Origin: Qipengyuania vulgaris
Lineage (GTDB): Bacteria > Pseudomonadota > Alphaproteobacteria > Sphingomonadales > Sphingomonadaceae
DNA: 64,000 nucleotides
NCBI RefSeq assembly: GCF_009827325.1
Contig: NZ_WTYC01000003.1
Location: forward strand, 304,904 to 368,903
Direction: 5' to 3'
In this document: positions 1 through 9,400 of the stretch, in pieces
Layout: the number at the start of each line of letters is the position of its first letter
Numbering within the stretch: position 1 is the stretch's first letter
Made by a program: the position numbers and the translations under genes
Notes under the pieces: model-generated
What the model was told of the DNA's origin: nothing
What the model saw: the letters and a program-made list of their open reading frames with translations, nothing else
The model's database searches: none

Positions 1-7
1 GTCTGGT

Positions 8-607
8 TCAATTCGATATCGTGCCTTCGCCGTCCTCGGAGGTCAGCGAATAGGCGAATTCGGGAAGGTCAACCGAGCCGATCAGGAGGCCGAACAGCGG
101 CCTGTGTTCCATGTCGATCAGTCTTACGGTGACGATGGGTGCGACGTCGGGACCGTTGGGGTCTCCGGAATATCCGAGGCCCGACCAGTCATAATCGATC
201 TGGACGTTTTCGGGTGTGATGTTGCCTTTGAAATCCTGCATCCGGCCGACGATCGCGTCGAATGCCGCCCCGTTGCGGGCGGTGCCGAAGGCGCATTGGC
301 CCTTGCAGGTGCAGGCGGTGCTCGTGCAGGTCAGGCCGGGAAACGCGGAAATCGGCACCACCGTGCCTTGCGGAACGCTGCCTGCACTAGCGAAACTGTA
401 GTTGGCCAGACCGGATGGCACCAGGTTGGTGGCGACCGCCCAGCGCGCGCCCATCTGGGTCGCCTTTTCGCCTTGGTTGATCGCCCATGCGTAATAGCCG
501 ACGTCCATGATGCCGAACAGGAACAGCAGCATGATCGGCAACACCAGCGCGAACTCCGCCGCCATGGCGCCGCGAACGTCGCGGAGGAAGGCGCGCGCGC
601 GGATCAT
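8..607 (-). CDS. TadE-like pilus assembly pseudopilin-type protein (first of two)
   Basis: Predicted 199-residue TadE-family protein that would sit in the inner membrane and help assemble the Flp (Tad) pilus. The N-terminus has the family pattern: a short basic stretch, then AMAAEFALVLPIMLLFLFGIM, a prepilin-like segment with the conserved Glu inside a single transmembrane helix, followed by a soluble periplasmic domain. I chose the ATG at 605-607 because its ATGA overlaps the stop of the preceding tadE gene by 4 bases and because the homologous part starts there; the frame stays open further upstream but that part is antisense-like. A Cys-rich patch (CTSTACTCKGQC, four cysteines) is seen mid-protein. 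It is the last complete gene of the locus before the left edge. Confidence 0.85.
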   Translation of the reverse strand: MIRARAFLRDVRGAMAAEFALVLPIMLLFLFGIMDVGYYAWAINQGEKATQMGARWAVATNLVPSGLANYSFASAGSVPQGTVVPISAFPGLTCTSTACTCKGQCAFGTARNGAAFDAIVGRMQDFKGNITPENVQIDYDWSGLGYSGDPNGPDVAPIVTVRLIDMEHRPLFGLLIGSVDLPEFAYSLTSEDGEGTISN

Positions 608-1098
608 ATGCCGTTCACCACGGCTTCGGCGCTGGCCTGCACGTCGATGGTGGTATCGGTGAGGCCCAGCTGGCCGAACAGCGAATTGTACCCGGTGCGC
701 GCCTCCACCAGCAGGACCGGCGCGCCGCCGGACTTGCCCTTGAAGATGCCGGAATCGATGTAACTCGAGTCGCAGGTAAAGCTCACGGTGATGTCGTCCA
801 GCGCCATGCCGGGCACGCGCGCCGCGGTGCCGGTGGTGGTGCCGGTGCGCGTCACCTGCTTGATCTGCGTTTCCGCCGCGGTGCTGAGGCTGCCGCCGCA
901 AGGGAAATTGGCCCACGGCAGCCGCCCGCCGTATCGAGCGCCTTCGCGCACCGATTTGATCACCTTGTGTTCGGTATAAAAGTAATGCCCCGCCTCGAAG
1001 CCCACGAACATGAGGATCAGCAGCAACGGGATCATCAGCGCCATTTCTGCCGCTGCGGCACCGCGCGTATCGCGAAGAAAGGCGAGGGCGCGCATCAT
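604..1098 (-). CDS. TadE-like pilus assembly protein (second of two)
   Basis: A 164-residue TadE-family protein. After MMRALAFLRDTRG comes the typical AAAAEMALMIPLLLILMFVGF prepilin-like helix with the conserved Glu, then a periplasmic domain of about 120 residues with two cysteines. The ATG at 1096-1098 overlaps the tadG stop (ATGA), and its own stop overlaps the next tadE start, so tadG-tadE-tadE look translationally coupled. It resembles the downstream TadE only in the N-terminal helix, so the pair probably are distinct minor pseudopilins and not a recent duplication. In known Tad systems TadE is processed by the TadV peptidase; tadV is not in this window. Confidence 0.85.
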   Translation of the reverse strand: MMRALAFLRDTRGAAAAEMALMIPLLLILMFVGFEAGHYFYTEHKVIKSVREGARYGGRLPWANFPCGGSLSTAAETQIKQVTRTGTTTGTAARVPGMALDDITVSFTCDSSYIDSGIFKGKSGGAPVLLVEARTGYNSLFGQLGLTDTTIDVQASAEAVVNGI

Positions 1099-2624
1099 TC
1101 GATCAGGTAGGGGACATCCTTGCGGACCTCCTGCCCCTCGCTGGCACCGCCGCCCAGCGATGTGCGGCCGATGACCTCGATGTAGAAATCGCTCTTTTCC
1201 GTCCGGGCGCGCGCAGCGGAGGGTTCGACCATGAACACGTCGACCCAGTCGACCACTTGCACGTCTTCGGTCCGCCCGCGAATATCCTCGGCCAGGCAAT
1301 TGACCACGGCAATGGTCAGCACGCGGCGGTCGGGCGTGCTTCCGGGGGGAACTCCCGGCGGCACGCACAGCGGCGTACCCTGCTGCTTGAAGCCCCCGGT
1401 GACGTTCTTGGCGGTCAGCATCGTTGCGCGGTTTTCGTATTCGTACCGATATTGCTGGTACCGCGTCGGGGTCGAACGGCCCGTCAGTTCGGGATAGCCA
1501 TAGTTCGACCATGTAATCGGGATCGCGCCATATCCGTTGGACACGTAATAGGCGTTGCGGTCCCAGTTCCCGTCACCCATCCGGCCCAGCAGGCAGCTGC
1601 CCTCCTGGCTCACCGCATGGCACTTGTCACGCGGGTAACCCATCGGGTCCAGCGACAGCGGGTTGGGATGATCGTTGACCGGCGAAGTGGGGAGATAGGG
1701 CCGGTCACCCACGATGAAGCCGTTGTTATTGCCGAGGTCGCACTTGTTGCCCTTCTGCAGCAGGTCGATGCGGGCGTTCGCGCTCGCCGGGCAGAGTTCC
1801 TGATTGGTCCCGCAGGCCTGGTTCAGCCCGCTGCCCTCGATGCCGAAGCGGGTGTTGATCGCGTCGAACACGCTCACGCTCAGGCCGGGCTTGGTGGTCA
1901 CGCCGGTTTCCTGCAGGCAGTCGCCGGGGATTTCGGTGCGGCCCAGCACTTCGCGCAGCGCGCTGGCGCCATTGCCGACATTGGTTTCGAGGTATCCGAA
2001 ATTGCCCGGCACCAGCCCGCCGCCGTCATTGGCGATCAGGCGAATGCCGTGGCCGATATATTGCGTGATGTCGAAATTGGGATCGGCCGTCTCGTTCGGA
2101 TTGCACAGCATCAGCGGCGGCGTCTTGCACACGGCGGAGCCGAGTCCTGCAAAGGCCACCCCGGCCAGATCCGCGCCATAGGCGCCCACGATCGGCAGCA
2201 GCGAATAGTTCAGCCGCCGCCCGTCGACCTGCACTTCCACGTAATTTGCATTGGCATCGCTCGTCGCGGGCGTGGCCTTGGCCTTGTCCTGGTAAAACCG
2301 GACCAGGCCGGTCGCATCGCAGGCGGTTTCGGAAGCGACGGTGACGAACTGGCTTTCGGAGGACAGGACCGCGAGGTTCTGCAGCATTCCCGATGCGGCA
2401 CCGGCGGCGCGTCCGCAAGCCCCGGCCCGCCCGTCCAGCTGGCTGGCTGCGGCCAGCGCGGCCTGGTCGGCGCCGTTCTGCAATTCGCTGTCCAGCCCCA
2501 TCACGCGGGCGTAATCGAACCCGACCCCAGCAAAGGCGATCAGCGGAATCAGCGCAAGCGCATAGGTGGCCGCAACCGCCCCGCTCTCATCGCCGAAAAA
2601 CCGCTTAGTCGTGACCGCCTTCAT
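1095..2624 (-). CDS. tadG: TadG-like pilus assembly protein
   Basis: A 509-residue protein starting with a basic segment and the TadG-type motif FFGDESGAVAATYALALIPLIAF, a single N-terminal membrane helix, followed by the family signature GVGFDYARVMGLDSELQNGADQAALAAA. The remaining 400 residues are an extended periplasmic domain with about a dozen cysteines and no von Willebrand domain that I can recognise. TadG-type proteins are thought to act in pilus biogenesis or anchoring with TadE. It follows the small lipoprotein gene after 15 bases and overlaps tadE by 4 bases. The ATG at 2622-2624 is preceded by a GGAG about ten bases upstream. Confidence 0.85.
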   Translation of the reverse strand: MKAVTTKRFFGDESGAVAATYALALIPLIAFAGVGFDYARVMGLDSELQNGADQAALAAASQLDGRAGACGRAAGAASGMLQNLAVLSSESQFVTVASETACDATGLVRFYQDKAKATPATSDANANYVEVQVDGRRLNYSLLPIVGAYGADLAGVAFAGLGSAVCKTPPLMLCNPNETADPNFDITQYIGHGIRLIANDGGGLVPGNFGYLETNVGNGASALREVLGRTEIPGDCLQETGVTTKPGLSVSVFDAINTRFGIEGSGLNQACGTNQELCPASANARIDLLQKGNKCDLGNNNGFIVGDRPYLPTSPVNDHPNPLSLDPMGYPRDKCHAVSQEGSCLLGRMGDGNWDRNAYYVSNGYGAIPITWSNYGYPELTGRSTPTRYQQYRYEYENRATMLTAKNVTGGFKQQGTPLCVPPGVPPGSTPDRRVLTIAVVNCLAEDIRGRTEDVQVVDWVDVFMVEPSAARARTEKSDFYIEVIGRTSLGGGASEGQEVRKDVPYLIE

Positions 2625-2639
2625 GGTTCATGCTCCGTC

Positions 2640-2936
2640 CTAGTTCGGACCGCCGCTGGAAATCGCATCGGTGGTGCTGATCGTCTCGACTTCCTCGACA
2701 GTGCCTGCGTTATAGGCGTCGATCGCGCGCACCGCGTTGGTGGCCGAAGTCGGCGGGATGGGTGTGTCGTATTCAGGCGATGGATCCACCACCTGCGCGG
2801 CCATGGTTGCGCGGTTGGCATCGCCCCAGGTCGGATCGCCCTGCGTCAGGTCCACCCGGCCATCGGTGTTGGTGCAGGCCGCAAGGGCCAGTGCCGCGCC
2901 CGCGATCGGCAGGATGCGCTTGGCGTCAATAGTCAT
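2640..2936 (-). CDS. small Tad-locus lipoprotein, possibly CpaD-related
   Basis: A 98-residue predicted lipoprotein: signal peptide MTIDAKRILPIAGAALALAAC with lipobox LAAC (Cys at residue 21). The mature part is short and polar. The stretch GDANRATMAAQVVDP resembles the C-terminal motif of CpaD/TadD-neighbour lipoproteins (a pattern of the form GxAxxxNxAAQVxDP), which is why I call it Tad-related. A full CpaD is about 200 residues, so this is either a short family of its own or a stand-in for CpaD. The start overlaps the cpaC stop by 11 bases, and tadG follows after 15 bases. Function inferred only from position and this motif. Confidence 0.6.
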   Translation of the reverse strand: MTIDAKRILPIAGAALALAACTNTDGRVDLTQGDPTWGDANRATMAAQVVDPSPEYDTPIPPTSATNAVRAIDAYNAGTVEEVETISTTDAISSGGPN

Positions 2937-4386
2937 AACCGTCTCCTTCGGCAGCAGCCGTTTCGCCGTCGGCGGGACGTTCGCCGGTGATCGGCTCCAG
3001 CGGGCGCGGCTTGTATCCTTCCCCGTCCAGCAGCAGCACGTCGGCCTCGCTCGGGTCGTAGATCCGGTCGGTCGGCAGGCGCACCTGGCTGGGCTTGATC
3101 GGCGCCACCAGCCGCGGCGTTACCACGATCAGCAGTTCGGTTTCGCCCTTTTGGAAGGAAGAGGAACGGAACAGCGATCCGATGATCGGGATCGATCCTA
3201 GCAGCGGGACCTGGTTGACCGTGGTTGTGAAATCGCGCTGCAACAGGCCGGCGATGGCAAAGCTTTCCCCGTCGCGCAGTTCCAGCACCGTGCTGGCGCG
3301 CCGGGTCTGAAGGCCGGGGATCTGCAAGCCGCCGATATTGATCGATGCGGCCTGGTCGATGGAGGATACCTCTGGCTCCACCACCAAATTTATGACCTTG
3401 TCGGACAGCACCGTGGGCGTGAAGCCCAGGCTGACCCCGAAGGGCTTGAATTCCACCGTCACGGCATTGTTGCCGTCCTGCCCGCCGCCGCCGCCGCTCT
3501 GGACCACGGGGATCGGGAATTCGCCGCCCGCAAGGAAGCTGGCGGTTTCACCCGAAAGCGCGATCAGCGTCGGTTCGGCCAGCGTTTTGGCCAGCCCCTT
3601 TTCCTCCAGCGCATCGATAAACAGATCGATATCCACGCCAAGGACATCGCTGAACGCTCGCCCGAGGATACCGAAACCGCCAGTTATCGGATCGATCTGG
3701 AAGGGGTTGGCACCGCCTCCGAGGGAATAGGGGCCACCGGGAAGGCTGGCGCCATTGCCAGTCGCTCCGGCAAGGCGGCCGCCCGTGATGAAACTGCTGA
3801 CCCCAAGGTCCTTGCCTACGCTGCGCGATACTTCGGCAAAGCGTACTTCCAGCATCACCTGCTGGCTGCCGCCCAGCGTCATCAGGTTCACGATCTTGTC
3901 TTCGGTGGCGTAGGCGCGGGCAAGCTGCATCGCGCGGGATGCTGCACCGGCATCGCTGACCGTTCCCGAAAGCACGATGGCGCCATTGGAAACGCGCATG
4001 TCCACCGGCTGGCCGGGCATCAGCTGGCCCATCTGTTCGCGCAGGCCCGCCACATCGGGGCCAACGGAAATGTCCATCACCGCGATCACGCGGTTGCTGC
4101 GGTCATACAGCGTCAGCGATGTCGTGCCCACGGACTTGCCGAGGACGTAGATCGAATTGCTGGACACCGGCAGGATATCGGCGATTTCCTCGTTCCCGAT
4201 CATCGCGCGGTCGATCGCCGTATCGGCGGTCAGCACCTGGCTCTTGTTGACGGCGATATCCACCGTACCGGCATGGATGTTGGCGCCGCCCTGGCCATAG
4301 ACCTGCGCCGTGGCGGCGCCGGGGGCTAGTGCGGTTCCGGCCAGGGCCAAGGCGATCGCGGCGAGTGGCGTATTCAGGCGAGCCAT
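2926..4386 (-). CDS. cpaC: outer-membrane secretin of the Tad pilus (CpaC/RcpA)
   Basis: A 486-residue secretin that forms the outer-membrane pore for the Flp pilus. Order of parts: signal peptide ending near GAATAQVYG, an N-terminal pilus/secretin-associated domain (KSVGTTSLTLYDRSNRVIAV), a BON-like segment (SNGAIVLSGTVSDAGAASRA), then the secretin domain with VMLEVRFAEVSRSVGKDLG, a Gly-rich stretch, and the C-terminal core VPLLGSIPIIGSLFRS followed by ELLIVVTPRLVAP. That is the canonical CpaC arrangement. I chose the ATG at 4384-4386, one base after the cpaB stop and about seven bases after GGAG; the open frame extends upstream inside cpaB but does not look like signal-peptide sequence. Confidence 0.95.
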   Translation of the reverse strand: MARLNTPLAAIALALAGTALAPGAATAQVYGQGGANIHAGTVDIAVNKSQVLTADTAIDRAMIGNEEIADILPVSSNSIYVLGKSVGTTSLTLYDRSNRVIAVMDISVGPDVAGLREQMGQLMPGQPVDMRVSNGAIVLSGTVSDAGAASRAMQLARAYATEDKIVNLMTLGGSQQVMLEVRFAEVSRSVGKDLGVSSFITGGRLAGATGNGASLPGGPYSLGGGANPFQIDPITGGFGILGRAFSDVLGVDIDLFIDALEEKGLAKTLAEPTLIALSGETASFLAGGEFPIPVVQSGGGGGQDGNNAVTVEFKPFGVSLGFTPTVLSDKVINLVVEPEVSSIDQAASINIGGLQIPGLQTRRASTVLELRDGESFAIAGLLQRDFTTTVNQVPLLGSIPIIGSLFRSSSFQKGETELLIVVTPRLVAPIKPSQVRLPTDRIYDPSEADVLLLDGEGYKPRPLEPITGERPADGETAAAEGDGYDY

Positions 4387-4387
4387 C

Positions 4388-5317
4388 TTAACGCTCCACT
4401 TCATAGGATTCGGATTCGGTACCCCGGATGATGGCCATGGTCGGCCCGCGCGGGCGGCTGGGCGCACTCGCGGTGCGCGTGGCCTGCGTTGCTCCACCCA
4501 GCATGGCGGGCGTGATGTTGATTACCGGCTGGGCCGGACCGCTTCCGGCATTGGCGCCGCCGCTGCTGTTGCGCCCATAGATGCGATAGCCCGCACCGCC
4601 CAGATCGGAGAGTACGACCGTCTCGGTCGCGCCGACTTCCTGGTCTTCGACATTGCGCAGGGCGAGCGTGAAGGTGCCCACTTCGCGGGCCAGCGCCAGC
4701 TTCTGCGCGCCGAACAGATCGGTCTGAAGCGTGACGGTTTGGACCACTGTAGGCTCGGTGTTCTTTTCGTCCGCCACCTGATCAGTGCCGAGAACAAGGA
4801 CATTTTCCAGAGCCACTGTAGTCATCCTATCGGTGGTTTGTGCCCCTTCGCCGGGGATTTGTCGGGTCACCATCACGTCGACCACATCACCGGGGCGAAC
4901 AAAGCCGCCTACACCGGCGACATTGTTCACCGGGATCGCTACTGCACGCATATTGGGCGGGAGGTTTGCGGCGAGAGTGGCGCGACCATTCGCTCCGCTG
5001 ACCTTGCTGGCCAGGATCGGCTCGCCCGGCGTGATCGGGCGTAGTGCGACGCGGCCGTTGGCCGCTTCCTGCAAACTGGTAAACGCGCCTGAAGGAACCG
5101 AGCTGGCAGGCCAGTTCACGAGGCGCGTATTGGTGTCGGTAAGCGGATTGCCGAAAGCGATTTCTTGCGAGGCAACGACGATGCGCGCCATCTGAAGTTC
5201 CTCGGCCTTGCGCTCTTCGCGCTCCTGCGCACCGCTAAAATACGAATTGGCGATATAGACGGCGAACAGGCCGACCACGATCGCAATGCCCAGAACAATC
5301 CAGTTTCTGCTTTGCAT
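4388..5317 (-). CDS. cpaB: Flp pilus assembly protein CpaB/RcpC
   Basis: A 309-residue protein with an N-terminal membrane helix (NWIVLGIAIVVGLFAVYIA) and a periplasmic SAF domain (VVASQEIAFGNPLTDTNTRLV, then VALRPITPGEPILASKV), followed by the RcpC region (MRAVAIPVNNVAGVGGFVRP, GDVVDVMVTRQ). CpaB is thought to bind peptidoglycan or the secretin and help form the outer-membrane gate. It is the second gene of the locus after flp, separated by 113 bases that hold a terminator-like hairpin, so it is probably expressed below flp. The start has a strong AGGGGGG ribosome-binding site eight or so bases upstream. Confidence 0.95.
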   Translation of the reverse strand: MQSRNWIVLGIAIVVGLFAVYIANSYFSGAQEREERKAEELQMARIVVASQEIAFGNPLTDTNTRLVNWPASSVPSGAFTSLQEAANGRVALRPITPGEPILASKVSGANGRATLAANLPPNMRAVAIPVNNVAGVGGFVRPGDVVDVMVTRQIPGEGAQTTDRMTTVALENVLVLGTDQVADEKNTEPTVVQTVTLQTDLFGAQKLALAREVGTFTLALRNVEDQEVGATETVVLSDLGGAGYRIYGRNSSGGANAGSGPAQPVINITPAMLGGATQATRTASAPSRPRGPTMAIIRGTESESYEVER

Positions 5318-5373
5318 GACCAGAGCCCCCCCTCTTAAGTCGACGTCGTTATACTTAATCTATGCCAATTCGC

Positions 5374-5414
5374 CAAAAAGAATAATGCGGCCCCCGATTT
5401 TCATCGAGGGCCGC
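5374..5414 (-). terminator. terminator/attenuator between flp and cpaB
   Basis: On the minus strand GCGGCCCUCGAU pairs with AUCGGGGGCCGC (5387-5414; 12 base pairs with one U-G wobble) around a GAAA tetraloop, followed at once by AUUAUUCUUUUU. The wobble exists only in the minus-strand RNA, which supports that orientation. It sits just after flp and before cpaB, the usual place for partial termination that keeps pilin more abundant than the assembly proteins. Confidence 0.8.
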
Positions 5415-5430
5415 AAGCTTAGCCTACCGA

Positions 5431-5619
5431 TTAGGCTGTGCAACCAGTGCCGCCGGGAGCGCACTTTTTGATTTCGGTGGTAGCATTGTCCATCGAAGTC
5501 TTAACTGCCCCGCCAAGCGAGAATGCGGCGAAAGCAATCGCTGCGCCGACGACGGCGAGGATCAGAGCATATTCGGCAGCCGAGGCGCCGGATTCGTCAC
5601 GAAGAAAAGTCTTGAACAT
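5431..5619 (-). CDS. flp: Flp-family type IVb pilin
   Basis: A 62-residue pilin subunit. The N-terminus MFKTFLRDESGASAAEYALILAVVGAAIAFAAF has the conserved prepilin cleavage site: G11 is followed after a few residues by the Flp motif AAEYALI with the invariant Glu-Tyr pair inside the hydrophobic helix. Mature pilins are secreted and assembled by the Tad machinery encoded downstream. The C-terminal tail carries two cysteines (KKCAPGGTGC), possibly a disulphide loop. It is the first gene of the locus; its own promoter lies in the 860-base divergent region to the right. The next gene in the same direction is cpaB. Confidence 0.95.
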   Translation of the reverse strand: MFKTFLRDESGASAAEYALILAVVGAAIAFAAFSLGGAVKTSMDNATTEIKKCAPGGTGCTA

Positions 5620-6479
5620 GATGTATTACCCCAAGTTGTAAATTCACGGCTGGCATCGCTCTGATGCGTCCCCGCATGGTTCAAAGGCCCCGGCTCTATT
5701 TCCGGATAACCCATGTTCGAGGGGGGTAGTGTGGAACCGACGCGACCCTGTTATTATTAACCGGCTTCGCGCCGATCCTTATCACGCTGGCTCCCCTCGA
5801 AGCCCATTTAAGTTCGCTGAAACGTAGTCTGCGGTCAACTTTCATGCAACCGAAATCGACTATCCCTGAAATTCAGTTGTTTAAGCGAACCGGAATTTAA
5901 CGAACGCGGTTAATTCTGGCGGCGGGTGTGGCGGATTCACCCCGATCGGCGAATCAGGAATGTTCACCTGCCCGTTCGATGCCCGTTCGTGGGCCGATGA
6001 AGCGCTTGATCGACAACTCCCGTCGAACACCTCGCCCGCTCGCGCGCGGGATCTTCCTGTTCATCATGTGTCTGACAGGCCTGGTTAAGGCCCCGGCACC
6101 CCTGCCGGATCCAACTCGGCAAACCGCCTTCTGTCCCATTCCAAGACACTATTTCATTATCCCCGAAAACCAGTGGGATAGCCCGATTATGCGGCCCGCC
6201 GCCCCCTCTGCTCCCCTGCGGACCCGTCTCCGAAAAGTTAATTGCATTGCATGATGGTGCCGGGAGGGGTTACTTCGGTTGCAACAACGACACATCGGCA
6301 GCCCGGGGCGATTCGTCCCGGAGCCGAATGAACAAGTCGGGGCCGCGAACAGTAACGGATGACATTCGTCAGGGGGCAATACCGGACGGCAGTCCAACAG
6401 CCAATCGGCCCGAAGATCCGTGAACTGTCCGCAACAGGAGGGGGGAAACCTTCCTGCCCGCACAGGAAGGATGGACGAG
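5620..6479. other. 860-base divergent intergenic region between flp and the adhesin gene
   Basis: No convincing gene is seen. Open frames at 5928-6254 (plus) and 5954-6149 (minus) lack ribosome-binding sites and recognisable protein features. It should hold promoters for the Tad locus (leftward) and the adhesin operon (rightward). The part from 5750 to 5920 is AT-richer than its surroundings and contains several TTAA-type elements. No clear -35/-10 pair was identified. Confidence 0.6.
5897..5913. promoter_or_regulatory. inverted repeat TTAAC-N7-GTTAA
   Basis: A symmetric 5-7-5 element in the AT-rich core of the divergent region between pilus and adhesin genes. The half-site TTAAC recalls the CtrA box (TTAA-N7-TTAA as a direct repeat), but here the halves are inverted, so a different dimeric regulator is as likely. 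Seen directly; the regulatory role is inferred from position. Confidence 0.3.
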
Positions 6480-9400
6480 ATGGACAGTTTCGAAACCCGC
6501 AACGAGTTTGCAGCCCAGGACAGCGACACCGCTTCCGAGAGCCAAGCTACTGATATGCAAGGCAATTCTGTGCAGGCGATGAACCTGCGCAATGCCGATA
6601 TCGTGCTTCGTCCCGATGCCGACGGCGTCGTCGTCCTCCCCGAAGGCGCCAGCCTCGACAACATGACCGCCGTGGGCCGCGACCTCGTGATCGTCCTCGA
6701 CGACGGCACCCGCATCGTCATCCCCGACGGCGCGATCATCGTCCCGCAGATCGTGATTGATGGAGTCACCGTCCCGGCTGCCAACCTCGCCGCGCTTCTC
6801 ACCGGCAACGAGCCGCAGCCCGCCGCCGGCGACCCGCAGAGCTCGGGCGGCAATTTCGAAGTCGATCCCGGCAACATCCAGGCCGCCTATGCCCTGGGTG
6901 ACTTGCTGCCCTATACGCAGCTCCAGTTCCCGCAGCCCGAAGAGCGCGAGATCATCCCCGCGCTGGCCGAGCGCGATCCGGACATCGTGATCGAAACGCC
7001 CGACAATCCCGTTGGCGTGATCAATGCCATCGCCACCGTCGATGAAGACGGCCTGCCGGGCCGCACAATTGACGGCGCCTCCGAACCTGAAGGCACGCGC
7101 AGCGAAACCAATTCCGAAACCGCCAGCGGCACCATCGTCTTCAACGCGCCCGACGGCGTGGGATCGGTCCTGATCAACGGCGTAGCGATCACCTCGGTCG
7201 GCCAGACCTTCCAGGGCGAAACGGGCACGCTGACCATCACCAGCATCGATCTCGCCAGCGGCCGCATCGGCTTCAGCTTCACGTTGCAGGACAACATGGT
7301 CGGCGGCGAGCTGGACGGTTCGTTCGTGATGAGCGTGATCGATTCCGACGGCGACCGCGCCGATGCAAACCTGCAGATCCGCATCATCGACGACGCGCCG
7401 ATCGCGGCCGACGATGCGAACAGCGTTGCCGCGGGGACCTTCGGGCCGATTGCGGGCAGCGTGCTGGTCAACGACGAACCCGGCGCGGACGGCTATGCCG
7501 CCGGCGGACCGGTTACCGGCTTCGCCAATGACAGCGGCTCTGCCGAACCGGGCGATACGCTTGTCGGCACCTATGGCGAGCTGACGCTCAACGCCGACGG
7601 CAGCTATTCCTACACCCGCTATTTCAACACGCCCGGCGGCGTGAGCGAAGAGTTCACCTACACCATCACCGATGCCGACGGCAGCACCAGCACCGCCACG
7701 CTGACCATCGATATCGGCGATGCGAACGATGCCATAACCAACGTGCCAGACGGCGAAGACGAGACGGTGGTGGAGGAAGGCCAGCTGCCGCCCACCACCG
7801 ACACGCGTGACGACGAACCGGAGGGTTCGGATTTCGACGGCGACGATGAAACGGCAACCGGCACGATCACCTTCACCTCGCCCGACGGCGTGGGCTCGGT
7901 CTCGGTCGGGGGGACCGTGATCGATCCCACCAACCTGCCGCAGGTCGTGGTATCGGACGATACGGGCACCCTCACGGTCATCGACTATACCTATGACCCC
8001 GTGACCGGCGAAGGCACGATCACCTACGAATACGAACTGACCGACAACACGGGCGATCCCGAAGGCACGACGGTCGACTTCCCCATCGTGGTGATCGACC
8101 TCGACGGCGACGTGGCCGAAGACGACCTGGTGATCACCATCATCGACGACGTGCCCGAAGCCTTCGACGATACGGGCGCGCAGGGCGAAGAAAACGCCCC
8201 GATCACCGTCGACGCACTCGCCAATGACATCACCGGCGCGGACGGCGTGGACCTCGCCACTGGAGTGGCCGTGGTCGACGGAACGCTCAGCGGCGACGGC
8301 AGCGTTGCCTACAATGGCGACGGGACCTTCACCTATACCCCGGGAGCGGGCGAGGAAGGCACCGTAACCTTCGATTACACGATTACCGATGGCGACGGCG
8401 ATACGTCGACCGCCACGGTCACGATCACGCTGCAGCCCGATTCCGCGCCTGAAATCGCAGTCGCCGGACAGGACACGGTCTTCGAGGAAGCACTCGGTGC
8501 GCGCGGCGACGAACCAGCTGGTTCCAATGCGGCGAGCGACGGCGAATTCGCCAGCGGATCGATCACCATCGCGACCGGCGGCGACAGCGTGGATACGCTG
8601 GTCATCAACGGCGTCGACGTTACCGGCGGCGGCACCGTCACCACCGATCGCGGCGTACTGACCGTTTCGGTCACCGACGGCGCCTACAGCTACAGCTACG
8701 AGCTGACCGACAACACGCTGACCGATCCGGACAGCGACAGCTTCACGCTGGTTGTCACCGACAGCGACGGCGATACGGCGCAGACCACGCTGGTGGTTTC
8801 CATCGTCGACGACAATCCTTCGGCTGCGGACGATGCGAACAGCATCGCAGCGGGCGAATACGGCCCGGTCGGCGGCAATGTGCTGGCCAATGATGTCGAA
8901 GGCGCGGATGGCGCGGTCGTCACTTCCTATACCGGCGCGAACGGCACCGGCTCGGCCGGCGACACCATCCAGGGCGAATACGGCACGCTGACTATCGCGG
9001 GCGACGGAAGCTATAGCTATACCCGGAATCCGGGCACAGAAGGCGGCGTCAGCGACAGCTTCACCTACACGATCACAGACGGAGACGGCGATACCGCTAC
9101 CGCCAACCTCGTGATCGCGATTGCCGACAGCCCGGTCGTGCTCGACCTGCCGGTTGCAGGCGAAGAAGGCACGCTGGTCGATGAGGCGGGCTTGCCCGCG
9201 GGTTCGGACGCGGCAAGCGACAGCGAATTCACCAGCGGCACCTTCACCTATGACGCGCCCGACGGCCCGGCAGCGGTGACCATCGGCGGCGAGAGCGTGA
9301 CCGCGGTCGGCCAGACCATCACCGGCAGTTTCGGCACGCTGACGATCACCTCGATCGCCAATGGCGCGATCGGCTACACTTACGAACTGACCACCAATAC

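Noticed and set aside
1257..2990. 577-residue open frame on the plus strand
   Set aside because: It lies opposite tadG and the lipoprotein gene, is rich in Arg/His/Gly as expected from the GC-skewed antisense frame, and has no recognisable domain.
5880..5920. CtrA binding box
   Set aside because: CtrA boxes are direct TTAA-N7-TTAA repeats. Here the TTAA elements are inverted or wrongly spaced.
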